32,302 nucleotides of DNA, from positions 1 to 32,302 of the forward strand of contig NZ_JACAOS010000008.1 of NCBI RefSeq assembly GCF_013386165.1. The letters run 5' to 3'. The position numbers and the translations under genes were made by a program. This document shows positions 1 through 9,951 of this stretch, piece after piece (within the stretch, counting starts at the first letter, position 1; the number at the start of each line of letters is the position of its first letter). Under the pieces are notes generated by a model that saw nothing but the letters and a program-made list of their open reading frames with translations, did not search any database and had not been told where the DNA came from. Source of the DNA: Pseudomonas gingeri (GTDB taxonomy: Bacteria > Pseudomonadota > Gammaproteobacteria > Pseudomonadales > Pseudomonadaceae).

Positions 1-3000
1 CCGGGTATTGAGCTCGGCGTAGCTCAATGCCACACCGTCATGGATTGCCGCGCAGGCTTCGGGACGGGCACGGACCTGGGCCTCGAACAAGCCGTGGACG
101 GTCTGCGTCCGTGGATAGTCGCGGGTACTGGCATTGAACCCCAGCAGCAGTTGCTCGCGCTCGGCCTCCGGCAACACCGGCAGATCACGCACCGCCGAAT
201 CCGGCGCGGACTCCAGGGCCTCGACCAAGTGGCTCAAGGCGGTCTGCATATAACCGCAGACCCGCTGGCCATCGACCCCGGCCGCCACCTGTACGCTCAG
301 CAGGAAACCTTCACCCTGGTCGTCCACCGACAAGGTGCAGGGGTAGTTGGTCCGCTCACGAACGCCGAGGACCTGGGTGTCCGCCCAATAATCGCCACCG
401 CTGGCTTCAAGCGCCGGGCTGTGCCGGTAGTTGAGCAGCGCGCTGAACAGTGGCGACGATGCGGCCACTGCACTGCAACGCTGGGCCAGCACCAACGGCG
501 CATGCTCGTGGCCGAGCAGCGCGGTCAGCCGGGCGTGGGTCTGGCGCACGGCCTGGCGGACCCCACAAACACCGACGTCAACCCGCAGCGGCAAGGTATT
601 GATAAACATGCCGAGAGCCCGATCGGCCCCCAGGCCACTTTGCATACGGCCCAGCAGCACGGTGCCGAAGACCACGTCGTCACGGCCGCTGGTGCTGCCC
701 AGAACCCGGGCCCAGGCCAGGTGATGCAGACTGGCCGCACTCACCCCCAGTTGCCGGGCCTGGGTGCGCAGGCGCTGGCACAGCTCTGCCGGGATATCGT
801 GGCGGACCTCCTTGACGCCCTGCCCGTCGCCTTGCACCTGCAGCAGGCCGAACGCTAGGGTCGGCTCGTCGACATCGCCGAGCATCTCGCGGAAGAACGC
901 TTCATGTTGCTCGCGGCTCACCCCCAGGCGGGCCTGGCCCACATAGTTGCGGTACGGCATCGCCGCTGGCAGTTGCCCGGCCGCACCGTGCAGATAGGCA
1001 AGCATCTCTTCGCTCATCACATCCAGGGCGGTGTGATCGAGGGCGATATGGTGGAACAGCAGGATCGCGACCCAACGCTGGTTGGCCGAATCCTGGGCAA
1101 AGGCCAGGTGCATCAGCGGTGCCTGGCCGAGGTCCAGGCGACAGGTTTCTGGATCGAAGCGACGCTGCAACTGGCCGAGGATATCGCCCTCGGCCGGGTC
1201 CAGGACGATCTGTTCCAGCGGCAGTTCGACACGCCGCAGGACCACTTGCTGCGGTTCTTCCAGGCCTTGCCAGACCAGCGCCGTGCGCAGGATGTCATGG
1301 CGGTCGATCACCGCCTGCAAGGCTTCGGCGAAACCCCGCAGTTGCGCCAGATCCTGCAGGGCGAAAGTCGCTTGCAGCAAATACGGATCGCCCTGTTCGG
1401 CGGCGATATGGTGATAAAGAATGCCTTCCTGCAACGGTGCCAGCGGATAGATATCCTGCACGTTACCGGTACCACCGGGCACGCCGGCGACAATACGGTC
1501 GATACTGGCCTGGTCCAGGCGGGTCAGGGTCAGCATATCCGGGGTGATGCGTGCACAACCGGCAGGAATGCCGTTGGCCGGAACCACGATCTCGATCCCG
1601 CCGCCCACGGCCGCCGCCAGCGCCGCCAGGGTCGGCTGGCCGAACAGCACGCGCACGTCGGCACTGAGGCCGGCCTGGCGCATGCGCTCGATCAGCTTCA
1701 CCGCCAGCAGCGAATGGCCGCCCAATTCGAAGAAGTGATCCTGGCGACCGACCCGCTCCACGCCCAGCACGTCGCACCAGAGCGCGGCCAAGGTGGTTTC
1801 GGTGTCACCAAGCGGCGCCTGGTAGTCACGGCTGACGAAGGCGTCTGCCGCAGGCTCGGGCAGTGCGCGGCGATCCAGTTTGCCGTTGGGCGAAACCGGG
1901 AGTTTTTCCAGGTGCACATAGGCCGCTGGAATCATGTAGTCGGGCAATAGCGCCTGCAAATGCAGGCGCATCTGGTCCGCTTCAGGCGCCAGGTGTCCGG
2001 CCTGCAGGCTGAAATACGCCACCAGGCGCTTTTCCCCCGGACGGTCTTCGCGGGCCAGCACCGCGGTGTCCCGCAGGCCCGGGTACTGGCCGAGGCGCGC
2101 CTCGATTTCACCCAGTTCGATACGGAAACCACGGATCTTGATCTGGTCGTCGTTACGCCCCAGGTAGTCGATCTGACCGTTGGCCTGCCAGCAACCCAAG
2201 TCGCCGGTCTTGTAAAGCTGCGCACCTTCGGTAGCGGCGAATGGATCTCGGATAAAGCGTTCGGCGGTCAACTCATCGCGGTTCAGGTACCCACGGGCGA
2301 CACAGGCACCGCCGATGTAGAGTTCTCCCGCCACACCCACCGGCACCGGCCGCAATTGTTCGTCGAGCAGGTAGATGCGGGTATTGGCCACCGGCTGGCC
2401 GATGCTCGGCAAGGTCGGCCAGCTCTGCGGATCGCCTTTCAGGGTCAGCGCCGTGACCACGTGGGACTCGGTCGGGCCATAGTGGTTGTGCAGCCGTGCA
2501 TCGTCCAGGCGCTCGAAGAAGCGCCGCATCGGCTCGGTAATGCGCAGTTGCTCACCCGCGGTGATCACGTCCTGCAACGCGCAGTCAGGTTGCCCGGTTT
2601 CGGCGACCATGGCTTCGGCCAGGGCTTGCAGGGCAATGCACGGCATATACAGGCGTTCGATGCGCTGCTCACGGATATGCTGGAACAGCCGACGGAAATC
2701 CAGGCGGATATCGCCATGGATCAGCGACAGCTCGCCACCGGCACACAAGGTGCTGAAGACTTCCTGGAAGGCCACGTCGAACCCCAGGGCGGCGAACTGC
2801 AAGGTCCGTTGTCCTGGCCGCCCGTGCTCGAAGGTCTGGGCGATCTGCCAATGCATCAGGTTGACCAGTGGCCCATGGGGCATGGCCACGCCCTTGGGCT
2901 GGCCGGTGGAGCCAGAGGTATAGATCAGGTACGCCAGGTGTTGCGCGTTCAACCCCGCAATCTGCGGATTGTGTCGCGGCGCAGCGTCGATCCCACTCTC

Positions 3001-5044
3001 GATCCGGGCTTCGGCTTCCAGCAACAGCACCGGCATGCGCGCCTGCGGGAAGCGTTCGCCCAAGCCACGCTGGGTCAGCAGCACCTTGGGCGCGCTGTCC
3101 TCGAGCATGTAGGCCAGGCGTTCGGCCGGGTAAGACGGGTCCAGCGGCACATAACCGGCACCGGCCTTGAGAATGCCCACCAGGCCGGCGATCATTTCCA
3201 GGCTGCGTTCCACACAGATCGCCACCCGGTCATCGGCACCGATTCCCTCGGCAATCAGCCGATGGGCAATCTGGTTGGCCCACTGGTTCAGCTCGCCGTA
3301 GCTCAGGCGCTGGCCTTCATAGGTGACGGCTACCGTGTCAGGTTGGGCCGCCACATGGGCCTCGAACAGCTGGTGCAGCAGCAGATCCGTCGGGTAGACG
3401 CAATCGAAGGCGTTGAAGTCTTCCTGCAACTGGCGGCGCTCGCTGGCCGGCAGCCAGTCGAGACTGTGCAAGGGCGCATCGGACTGGCACTCCAGTGCTT
3501 CGGTCAGTTGCTCCAGCACCGTATGCATATAGCCGCAGATACGTTGCGCACCGATCCCGGCCGCGGCCTGGACGGTCAGGCCGAAGGACTCGCCGAGGTC
3601 GTCCACCGACAACGACAACGGATAGTTGGTCCGTTCCTCGCCACCGAGCACCTCGACTCCGGCCCAGGTCCTGGCCTGGCCGGCATCCTGGGGTGCCTGG
3701 GCACCGACGGCGACATGCCGGTAGTTCATCAGGGCACTGAACAACGGCGTCGGCGCCGCCACACCACTGCAACCCTGGGCCAGGGACAATGGCGCATGTT
3801 CATGACCGAGCAACGCGGCCAAACGTGCATGGGTGGTGCGTACGGCGGCCTGGATGCCCTGCTCACCCGCAGCCACCCGCAACGGCAGGGTATTGATAAA
3901 CATGCCCAGTGCGCGCTCTGCGCCCTGGCCACTGTGCAGGCGGCCCATCAGCACGGTGCCGAAGACCACGTCGCGACGTCCGGACAAGCGCGCCACCACC
4001 TGACCCCAGGCCAGATGGTGCAGGCTGGCGTTGCTCACTCCGAGGCGCCGGGCCTGGGCGCGCAGGCGTTGAGCCAGATCCGGGTCCACCGGCAACAGCG
4101 CTTCCTCGACGCCGCTGCCGTCGCCCTGCACGTCCTGCAGGCCGAAGGGCAAGGTCGGCTCGTCGACATCGCCGAGCATTTCGCGGAAGAACGCCTCGTG
4201 CTGCTCGCGGCTCACCCCCAGGCGGGCCTGGGCAACATGGTTGCGGTACGGCACCGAAGCTTCAAGGTCGGCGCCACGGCCCCGGCTGAATGCCTCGATC
4301 TCCTGGCCCAGCAGGGCCAGGGAAGTGGCGTCATCGATCAGGTGATGGAACAGCAACACCGCGACCCAACCACCGTTATCGACATCCTCGGCATAGTGCA
4401 GGCGCATCATCGGCGCCTGGCGCAGGTCCAGGCGGATCCGCCGTGGATCGAAATGCGCTTGCAACTGGGCCGCCACATCACCCAGGTCCGGATGCGGCAG
4501 GAAGGCTTCGACCCGCAGCCGCGCTTCGCGCCAGACCACCTGTACCGGCTCGTCGAGCTCTTCCCAGGACACGGCGGTGCGCAGGATATCGTGACGATTG
4601 ATCACCGCCTGCAAGGACTCGGCAAACCCCAGCAACTGTTCGAAGGTGTCGACCCGCAGCAAGGCCTGCAACAGATAGGGATCACCCTCATCGCTCGACA
4701 GGTGGTGATAGAGGATGCCTTCCTGCAAAGGCACCAGCGCGTAGATATCCTGCACATTGCCGACACCGCCCGGGACAGAGGCGACCACACGGTCGATCTG
4801 GGCCTGGGTCAAGCACGCCAGGGGCAACATGTCCGGCGTGATGTGCTGGCAGCCGGCGGGGATCGCATTGACCGGTACGACAATCTCGCCGCCCTTGCTA
4901 CCGGCAGCCGCCAGCGCCGCCAGGGTCGGCTGGCCGAACAGCACACGGACATCGGCGCTGAGGCCGACCTGGCGCATGCGCTCGATCAGTTTCACCGCCA
5001 GCAGCGAGTGCCCGCCCAGTTCGAAGAACTGATCGTGACGACCG
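1..5044 (-). repeat. Module-length DNA repeat inside the peptin synthetase gene (period 3294 bp)
   Basis: Segments from the T1–C2 region match segments from the T2–C3 region with a constant offset of 3294 bp (1098 codons). Examples are 860–960 with 4154–4254, and 1621–1740 with 4915–5034, both close to identical by eye. Further left the offset changes by a few codons. It reflects duplication or gene conversion between modules rather than a separate element. Confidence 0.75.
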
Positions 5045-8028
5045 ATCTGCTCGACACCCAGCAACTCGGCCCAGAGCCCGGCCAGGGCGATTTCCACCGG
5101 GCCTTCGGGGGCCTGGTATTCGCGCCGGGCATAGGCCTCGGCCGCCGGCACCGGAAGTGCCTTGCGGTCCAGTTTGCCGTTGGCGGTCAGCGGGAAAGCC
5201 TCCAGGCTGACAAAGGCACTCGGCAGCATGTACTCGGCCAGGGACAGACGCAGCTGGTCACGCAATTGCGCAGCGTCCAACTCGACACCCGCAGTGCCGA
5301 TGACATAAGCCACCAGGCGCTTGTCGCCGGGCTCATCCTCGCGCACCAGCACCACGGCGTCACGCACGCCGTCGCAGGCGGCCAATTGCGCTTCGATCTC
5401 GCCCAGTTCGATACGGAAACCGCGAATCTTTACTTGTTCGTCGTTACGACCCAGATATTCCAGACTGCCGTCAGCCAGCCAGCGACCCAAGTCACCCGAG
5501 CGATACATCCGTGCACCAGGAGTCGCGTCAAACGGATCGTCGAGGAAGCGCGAAGCGTTCAGCTCATCGCGATTGAGGTAACCCCGGGCCACGCCCGCAC
5601 CACCGACGTACAACTCCCCCACCGCGCCGGGCGGCAGCGGATGGCCGTAACCGTCGAGCAGGTACAGGCGCAGGTCGGGAATGCGCTTGCCGATCGGGCT
5701 GGCACCCACACGCTGGGCGTCTTCGGCCTGCAACGGGTAATAGGTCACGTGCACCGTGGTCTCGGTGATGCCGTACATATTCACCAGTTGTGTGGCGCTG
5801 TTCAGTTCCCGGGCGTACCAGGGCTTGAGCAGCGCCGTGTCCAGCGCTTCACCTCCAAAGATCACCTGACGCAATGAATGCGGCTGGCCATTTTCACCCT
5901 GGGCCGCGATCAGTTGGCGGAACGCGCTCGGAGTCTGGTTGAGAACCGTCACCCCGGCACTGCACAAGAGTTTGTAGCAGTCTTCCGGCGAGCGACTGAC
6001 CAGTTGCGGCACGATCAGCAAACGACCGCCATGCAGCAGCGCGCCCCAGATTTCCCAGACCGAGAAGTCAAAGGCGAACGAATGGAACAGCGCCCAGACA
6101 TCCTGCTCATTGAAGCCGAACCAATCCTCGGTAGCCGAAAACAGCCGCGTTACGTTGCGATGTTCCACCATCACGCCCTTGGGCAGGCCGGTGGAACCGG
6201 AGGTGTAGATGACATAAGCCAGATGCGCGGCCGTCAGCCCCGCCACCTGCGGATTTCGGACGGATTCGTCCTGTAGATCAGCGTCGTCAAGATTGATGAC
6301 CGGCACCTGCACCGCCGGCAAGGCTTCCTGCACCCCGTGTTGGCTGAGCAAAGCCACCGGCTCGCTGTCGCCAAGGGTGTAGGCCAGGCGCTCGCGAGGG
6401 TAAGCCGGATCCAGCGGCACATAACCGGCACCGGACTTGAGGATCCCGAGCAAGCCGATAATCATCGCCGGGCCGCGTTCGACACAGATCGCCACCCGAT
6501 CATCCGGGCGTACACCGAGGGCCAACAGACGATGGGCAACCTGGTTGGCGCGGGCGTTGAGTTCACCGTAGCTCAGGCTTTCATCCTGGTACACCAGCGC
6601 CACGGCCTCCGGACGCTCGGCGGCACGGGCTTCGAACTGCTGGTGAATCATGAGGTTTTCGGCGGTGTGTTGCGGCTCGGCATTCCACGCCTGCAACTGC
6701 GCGGTTTCGCTGGTACTGAGCAGGGAGAACGCCCGAAGCGGCAACTGGGCATTCGCCAACCCCTGGTCCAGCACGTGCTGCAGGCGCTCGGCCATGGGCT
6801 CGATCTCACCCGCCTGGAAATACGCCTCGTTGTAGATGTAGTGCAGCCGGGACTCATCGTCGTAGGCGTTGGTCCGCAGATGGATCGCCAGTGGTGTCTG
6901 TTCGTGATTGTTCGAACACTTCACCGCGCGGGCGCTCGCAGGTCCGAAACGCAGCAGAGCGTCGTGCTGCTCGTAGGAGAATGTCAGGTCGAACAGCTGC
7001 GTACGCTCGCTACGGCGCAACTCCAGCAGGCGGTTGAGATCGCTGACCGGGAAACGCTGGTTACGGTAATCCTGCTTCAGCGCCCGACCGATGCCCTGGA
7101 CCAGTTCGGCGAACGGCAGATCGGCGCTGAACTGCAGACGCACGGGGCTGAGTTGGGCAAACACCCCCAGGGTTCGCTTGAAACTGGCGTTGGCGCGATT
7201 GAGGATCGGCAAGCCGATCACCAACTCATCACGCTGCTGGGTCCGGGTGAAGTAGACATACAGCACGGCCAGCAGGACGTGGAAACGCGAGGCTTGCAGC
7301 GTCCCGCCCAGGTCGTCGATACGCTGCTCCAGTTCCCGGGAGAAACCACGGCTGAAGTGGCTGCTGCGGCTCGGGCCTTCAGCCTGGGCCTGGCGATAGC
7401 GCGGGAGTAGCAACTGCTCGGGAATATCGCGGTACTTTTCCAACCAGTAGGCCTGGTCGCGAAGGAAACGCGGCGACTGGCGATAGTCGCGGTCGTTTTC
7501 AATAAAATCGCCATAGGACGGCGCCGACAGATCCGGCCTGCGCTGATCGTGCAGGGCGTTGTAAATCTGGCAGAGGGAAACAAAGAGCTCGTCGATGCCC
7601 CAACCATCGAGCACGATATGGTGGGCGTGCACGACAAGGTAGAAGCGCTGTGCTTCGAGCTTGAGCAAATGCAGCCTGAACAGCGGGCCGCCATCGAGCT
7701 TGAAGGCTCGTTCGAGTTGACGCTGCATCCAGCTCGCGGCCGCCTGGCGCGGGTCAGCCTGCCCTTGCAGGTCCAGTGGTGCCACCCACACCGGCAGGGT
7801 CGCGGCGAAGGCCTGCAACGGCACGCCCTGCTCGTCGCGCTGGTCGAGCAGTACCATGCGCAGGGCATCGTGCTTCTCGATCAACAGGTTCACAGCCTGC
7901 TGGAACACCTCGGGATCGAGGTGCCCTTCGATCTCCAGGTAGCCACCAATGTTGTACAACGGCGAGTCGCCCTGGGTCATCTGGTCCAGCCAGATGTTGC
8001 GTTGGGCAGCGGTCAGGGCAAGTGCCAT
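1..8028 (-). CDS. sypA: Peptin-type lipopeptide synthetase, N-terminal 2676 residues (SypA-like NRPS), 3' end outside window
   Basis: First synthetase of a syringopeptin-type lipopeptide. Domains: starter-like C (about 1–440; HHIVLDG at 136–142; opening 'YNIGG' like the SyrE/SypA first C); A1 (about 470–960; D654, N697) with code D-F-W-N-I-G-M-V-H, threonine; T1 with FELGGHSL (Ser1008); C2 (HHLIDDAT at 1228–1235); A2 (D1751) with code D-V-Q-L-I-A-H-V-V, proline; T2 (Ser2106); C3 (HHIALDHT at 2326–2333); then the first residues of A3 at the window edge. ATG at 8028 has a GAGAAG-type ribosome site. The frame is open to base 1. No epimerase domain is seen. The Thr–Pro order matches the Dhb-Pro start of syringopeptin, fuscopeptin and tolaasin-type peptides. 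C2 and C3 have His or Ala in place of the usual Gly after the catalytic Asp. Product identity beyond acyl-Thr/Dhb-Pro cannot be read here. Confidence 0.93.
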   Translation of the reverse strand, partial: MALALTAAQRNIWLDQMTQGDSPLYNIGGYLEIEGHLDPEVFQQAVNLLIEKHDALRMVLLDQRDEQGVPLQAFAATLPVWVAPLDLQGQADPRQAAASWMQRQLERAFKLDGGPLFRLHLLKLEAQRFYLVVHAHHIVLDGWGIDELFVSLCQIYNALHDQRRPDLSAPSYGDFIENDRDYRQSPRFLRDQAYWLEKYRDIPEQLLLPRYRQAQAEGPSRSSHFSRGFSRELEQRIDDLGGTLQASRFHVLLAVLYVYFTRTQQRDELVIGLPILNRANASFKRTLGVFAQLSPVRLQFSADLPFAELVQGIGRALKQDYRNQRFPVSDLNRLLELRRSERTQLFDLTFSYEQHDALLRFGPASARAVKCSNNHEQTPLAIHLRTNAYDDESRLHYIYNEAYFQAGEIEPMAERLQHVLDQGLANAQLPLRAFSLLSTSETAQLQAWNAEPQHTAENLMIHQQFEARAAERPEAVALVYQDESLSYGELNARANQVAHRLLALGVRPDDRVAICVERGPAMIIGLLGILKSGAGYVPLDPAYPRERLAYTLGDSEPVALLSQHGVQEALPAVQVPVINLDDADLQDESVRNPQVAGLTAAHLAYVIYTSGSTGLPKGVMVEHRNVTRLFSATEDWFGFNEQDVWALFHSFAFDFSVWEIWGALLHGGRLLIVPQLVSRSPEDCYKLLCSAGVTVLNQTPSAFRQLIAAQGENGQPHSLRQVIFGGEALDTALLKPWYARELNSATQLVNMYGITETTVHVTYYPLQAEDAQRVGASPIGKRIPDLRLYLLDGYGHPLPPGAVGELYVGGAGVARGYLNRDELNASRFLDDPFDATPGARMYRSGDLGRWLADGSLEYLGRNDEQVKIRGFRIELGEIEAQLAACDGVRDAVVLVREDEPGDKRLVAYVIGTAGVELDAAQLRDQLRLSLAEYMLPSAFVSLEAFPLTANGKLDRKALPVPAAEAYARREYQAPEGPVEIALAGLWAELLGVEQIGRHDQFFELGGHSLLAVKLIERMRQVGLSADVRVLFGQPTLAALAAAGSKGGEIVVPVNAIPAGCQHITPDMLPLACLTQAQIDRVVASVPGGVGNVQDIYALVPLQEGILYHHLSSDEGDPYLLQALLRVDTFEQLLGFAESLQAVINRHDILRTAVSWEELDEPVQVVWREARLRVEAFLPHPDLGDVAAQLQAHFDPRRIRLDLRQAPMMRLHYAEDVDNGGWVAVLLFHHLIDDATSLALLGQEIEAFSRGRGADLEASVPYRNHVAQARLGVSREQHEAFFREMLGDVDEPTLPFGLQDVQGDGSGVEEALLPVDPDLAQRLRAQARRLGVSNASLHHLAWGQVVARLSGRRDVVFGTVLMGRLHSGQGAERALGMFINTLPLRVAAGEQGIQAAVRTTHARLAALLGHEHAPLSLAQGCSGVAAPTPLFSALMNYRHVAVGAQAPQDAGQARTWAGVEVLGGEERTNYPLSLSVDDLGESFGLTVQAAAGIGAQRICGYMHTVLEQLTEALECQSDAPLHSLDWLPASERRQLQEDFNAFDCVYPTDLLLHQLFEAHVAAQPDTVAVTYEGQRLSYGELNQWANQIAHRLIAEGIGADDRVAICVERSLEMIAGLVGILKAGAGYVPLDPSYPAERLAYMLEDSAPKVLLTQRGLGERFPQARMPVLLLEAEARIESGIDAAPRHNPQIAGLNAQHLAYLIYTSGSTGQPKGVAMPHGPLVNLMHWQIAQTFEHGRPGQRTLQFAALGFDVAFQEVFSTLCAGGELSLIHGDIRLDFRRLFQHIREQRIERLYMPCIALQALAEAMVAETGQPDCALQDVITAGEQLRITEPMRRFFERLDDARLHNHYGPTESHVVTALTLKGDPQSWPTLPSIGQPVANTRIYLLDEQLRPVPVGVAGELYIGGACVARGYLNRDELTAERFIRDPFAATEGAQLYKTGDLGCWQANGQIDYLGRNDDQIKIRGFRIELGEIEARLGQYPGLRDTAVLAREDRPGEKRLVAYFSLQAGHLAPEADQMRLHLQALLPDYMIPAAYVHLEKLPVSPNGKLDRRALPEPAADAFVSRDYQAPLGDTETTLAALWCDVLGVERVGRQDHFFELGGHSLLAVKLIERMRQAGLSADVRVLFGQPTLAALAAAVGGGIEIVVPANGIPAGCARITPDMLTLTRLDQASIDRIVAGVPGGTGNVQDIYPLAPLQEGILYHHIAAEQGDPYLLQATFALQDLAQLRGFAEALQAVIDRHDILRTALVWQGLEEPQQVVLRRVELPLEQIVLDPAEGDILGQLQRRFDPETCRLDLGQAPLMHLAFAQDSANQRWVAILLFHHIALDHTALDVMSEEMLAYLHGAAGQLPAAMPYRNYVGQARLGVSREQHEAFFREMLGDVDEPTLAFGLLQVQGDGQGVKEVRHDIPAELCQRLRTQARQLGVSAASLHHLAWARVLGSTSGRDDVVFGTVLLGRMQSGLGADRALGMFINTLPLRVDVGVCGVRQAVRQTHARLTALLGHEHAPLVLAQRCSAVAASSPLFSALLNYRHSPALEASGGDYWADTQVLGVRERTNYPCTLSVDDQGEGFLLSVQVAAGVDGQRVCGYMQTALSHLVEALESAPDSAVRDLPVLPEAEREQLLLGFNASTRDYPRTQTVHGLFEAQVRARPEACAAIHDGVALSYAELNTR

Positions 8029-8054
8029 ACATTTCTTCTCGCAAAGGGTCAGCC

Positions 8055-8077
8055 TCGCCACCAAAAAAAGGCGGCGA
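8055..8077 (-). promoter_or_regulatory. Stem-loop in the 5' leader of the peptin synthetase gene
   Basis: Read on the minus strand, an 8-bp stem (TCGCCGCC paired with GGTGGCGA, one G·T pair) encloses a loop of seven T residues. It lies about 27 bases before the ATG at 8028. It does not look like an intrinsic terminator because no T-run follows the stem. A role in mRNA stability or translation of the long synthetase transcript is inference. Confidence 0.4.
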
Positions 8078-8107
8078 CAGCTGGAAATTGGGCGGAGTCC
8101 AGGGCAC

Positions 8108-8139
8108 GACCGATCTCGCGTCATATCACGCGAGGGTCG
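8108..8139. repeat. Inverted repeat between the exporter gene and the peptin synthetase gene
   Basis: CTCGCGT (8115–8121) and ACGCGAG (8128–8134) form a perfect 7-bp dyad around CATATC. The flanks CGACC and GGTCG can extend the stem if three bases bulge out. It sits in the 140-bp gap (8029–8168) between two co-directional genes and no T-run follows on either strand. It could be an operator-like site or an intercistronic mRNA structure. No TGTC-N12-GACA box was found in this gap. Confidence 0.45.
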
Positions 8140-8168
8140 TCCCCGGAAATGTCAATCAGCGCTGAAAA

Positions 8169-9875
8169 TCAGGCGCGCTTGCCCTGGACTGCGCAACTCA
8201 CGTCGGAGACGATGTGCCCGTCCACCAACTTGATGATGCGGTCGGCCAACTGAAAGTATTGGTCGTCGTGGGTGATGATCAGCACCGTCTTGCCGCGACG
8301 TTTGAGGTCTGGCAGCAGTTCTTCGTAGAAGAAGCGCTTGAAGGGTGGATCCTGGTCGGCGGCCCATTCGTCCAGCAGGTAGATCGGCCGGTCTTCCATG
8401 TAGGCACAGACCAGCGCCAGGCGTTTCTGCTGGCCGTAGGACAGGGCCTTGGTGGTCGAATAACCGAGCCCCTCGATCTTGATCTTGTCTTCCAGGCCCA
8501 GGGTTGCCAGGTACTTCTGCGCAAGATCAGTGCTGGCATCCTCTTCTTCGTCAGGACCGATCAGCCGGTTGAACACATGGAAGTCGGAAAACACCGCGGA
8601 GAACAGATCACGGTAGTCGTTGCGCGACGCTTCGCTGATCGCCGTGTCGTCGAGCAGCACCTGCCCTCCTTGCGGGATATAGAGTCCGCAGAGAACCTTG
8701 GCCAGGGTGCTCTTGCCACAACCGTTGCCACCGACGATATAGATCAGTTCGCCGGCACGCACCGTCAGGTCGATTGGGCCCAGGGAAAAGCCGGACCCGG
8801 CGACGGGGTCCTGGTAGTTCATGTGCACATTTTGCAACTTGATAGTGTCCCAGGACTTCTTGTGATCCAGGCTCAATACATTGTCGGTTTCACTGGCGAG
8901 CGCTTCCGGCTCCGGGTGCGCATCGTTGATCGAAAAGCCGAATTCCGCCAGGCGAGCACAGGCGACACGTCCCTGGGCCAACATCGGCATGACGCCGATC
9001 AGCAGCGCCAACGGCCCCATGATGTACAACACCGCCAACACGCTGGCGGTCATGGTCTTGGCATCGATCGCCCCGGCCATGGGCGCAACAAACAGCAGGC
9101 AGCCGATCAATAGCGACAAGGTCAGTTGGCCGACATTGTCAGCGGCGGTGAACCAAAGCCGCTCGATATAGTTGTATCGCGCCACCCGGGTCGAGGACTC
9201 CTGGATTGCCGAACGGCTGAACCAGCGACGACGAATGCCATTGAGCTTGAGCTCCTTGAGGCCGAACACCAGGGCGTGGGTGTACTCGTTGAACGCCGTG
9301 AATTCGTCGCGAACCTTGTTCGAGAAGCCCAGGCCGCCCATGAAAAAGAACAGGTACAGCACAACCCCCAGCACCATCAGGCCAACGGTCATCGCGAACA
9401 CGACCCAGGACAAGTAGGCAAGGTAAGCGATACCGAACAGAAACACCGCCGTTTCCACCAGCACCGACGGCATGATCACCAGGGTGCTGTTGAGTTGCGG
9501 AATGTCACTGGTGAGCATCGTCAGGACGTCGGGCGCCCCGCGGCGGTCGACCTCCTCCAGGGGCGTGGCGAGGATCTTGCGGCACAGGGCAATCCGCAGG
9601 CGAGTCATGATGCGCATGCTGGCGTAGGCCGGAAACAACGCAGCACCGTTACGGAACAGCAACGCCACTGCGCTCAGGCCAACGAACCAGTACAACGACT
9701 GCAACTGGAAACCTTCATCGTGGATCGCCTGGTTGATCACATTGATCACCGCGATGGAAGCCACGCCACTGATGATCCCGGTGATCAGGGTCAATAGCGT
9801 CAGCCAGGGATGGTTGCTCCACAGCAGACGCATGACCGAGCCAGGTCTGGCCTTCTTCTCTTGCTCGTTTTTCAT
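8169..9875 (-). CDS. syrD: SyrD-like cyclic-peptide ABC exporter (fused membrane and ATPase domains)
   Basis: Inner-membrane exporter expected to move the finished lipopeptides out of the cytoplasm. The 568 residues match the usual length of the SyrD/PvdE cyclic-peptide transporter family. An N-terminal membrane domain (about 20–300) has hydrophobic helices near 23–50, 62–85, 130–180 and 250–300. The C-terminal ATPase has Walker A GGNGCGKST (382–390), signature LSYGQQ (478–483) and Walker B IYLLDEW (498–504), followed by an H-loop ITHDD. ATG at 9875 is preceded by AAGGA about 10 bases upstream. It lies 76 bp downstream of the syrP-like gene and 140 bp upstream of the peptin synthetase, all on one strand, so the three may share a transcript. 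In P. syringae syrD sits between syrP and sypA, exactly as here. Confidence 0.95.
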   Translation of the reverse strand: MKNEQEKKARPGSVMRLLWSNHPWLTLLTLITGIISGVASIAVINVINQAIHDEGFQLQSLYWFVGLSAVALLFRNGAALFPAYASMRIMTRLRIALCRKILATPLEEVDRRGAPDVLTMLTSDIPQLNSTLVIMPSVLVETAVFLFGIAYLAYLSWVVFAMTVGLMVLGVVLYLFFFMGGLGFSNKVRDEFTAFNEYTHALVFGLKELKLNGIRRRWFSRSAIQESSTRVARYNYIERLWFTAADNVGQLTLSLLIGCLLFVAPMAGAIDAKTMTASVLAVLYIMGPLALLIGVMPMLAQGRVACARLAEFGFSINDAHPEPEALASETDNVLSLDHKKSWDTIKLQNVHMNYQDPVAGSGFSLGPIDLTVRAGELIYIVGGNGCGKSTLAKVLCGLYIPQGGQVLLDDTAISEASRNDYRDLFSAVFSDFHVFNRLIGPDEEEDASTDLAQKYLATLGLEDKIKIEGLGYSTTKALSYGQQKRLALVCAYMEDRPIYLLDEWAADQDPPFKRFFYEELLPDLKRRGKTVLIITHDDQYFQLADRIIKLVDGHIVSDVSCAVQGKRA

Positions 9876-9951
9876 TGGTTGCTGTCCTTGAATGCATTTA
9901 CCAGCGCAGTCGCCGGTGGTTGAAGTTCCTGATTTACTCGGGGTCGATCAC

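Noticed and set aside
2067..2086. TGTC-N12-GTAC sequence resembling a syr–syp box
   Set aside because: Lies inside the synthetase coding sequence and the right half does not match GACA.
1960..5877. Plus-strand open frame of 1305 codons
   Set aside because: It is antisense to the peptin synthetase, rich in His, Gln and Arg, with no recognisable domain; long antisense frames are expected in high-GC3 genes.
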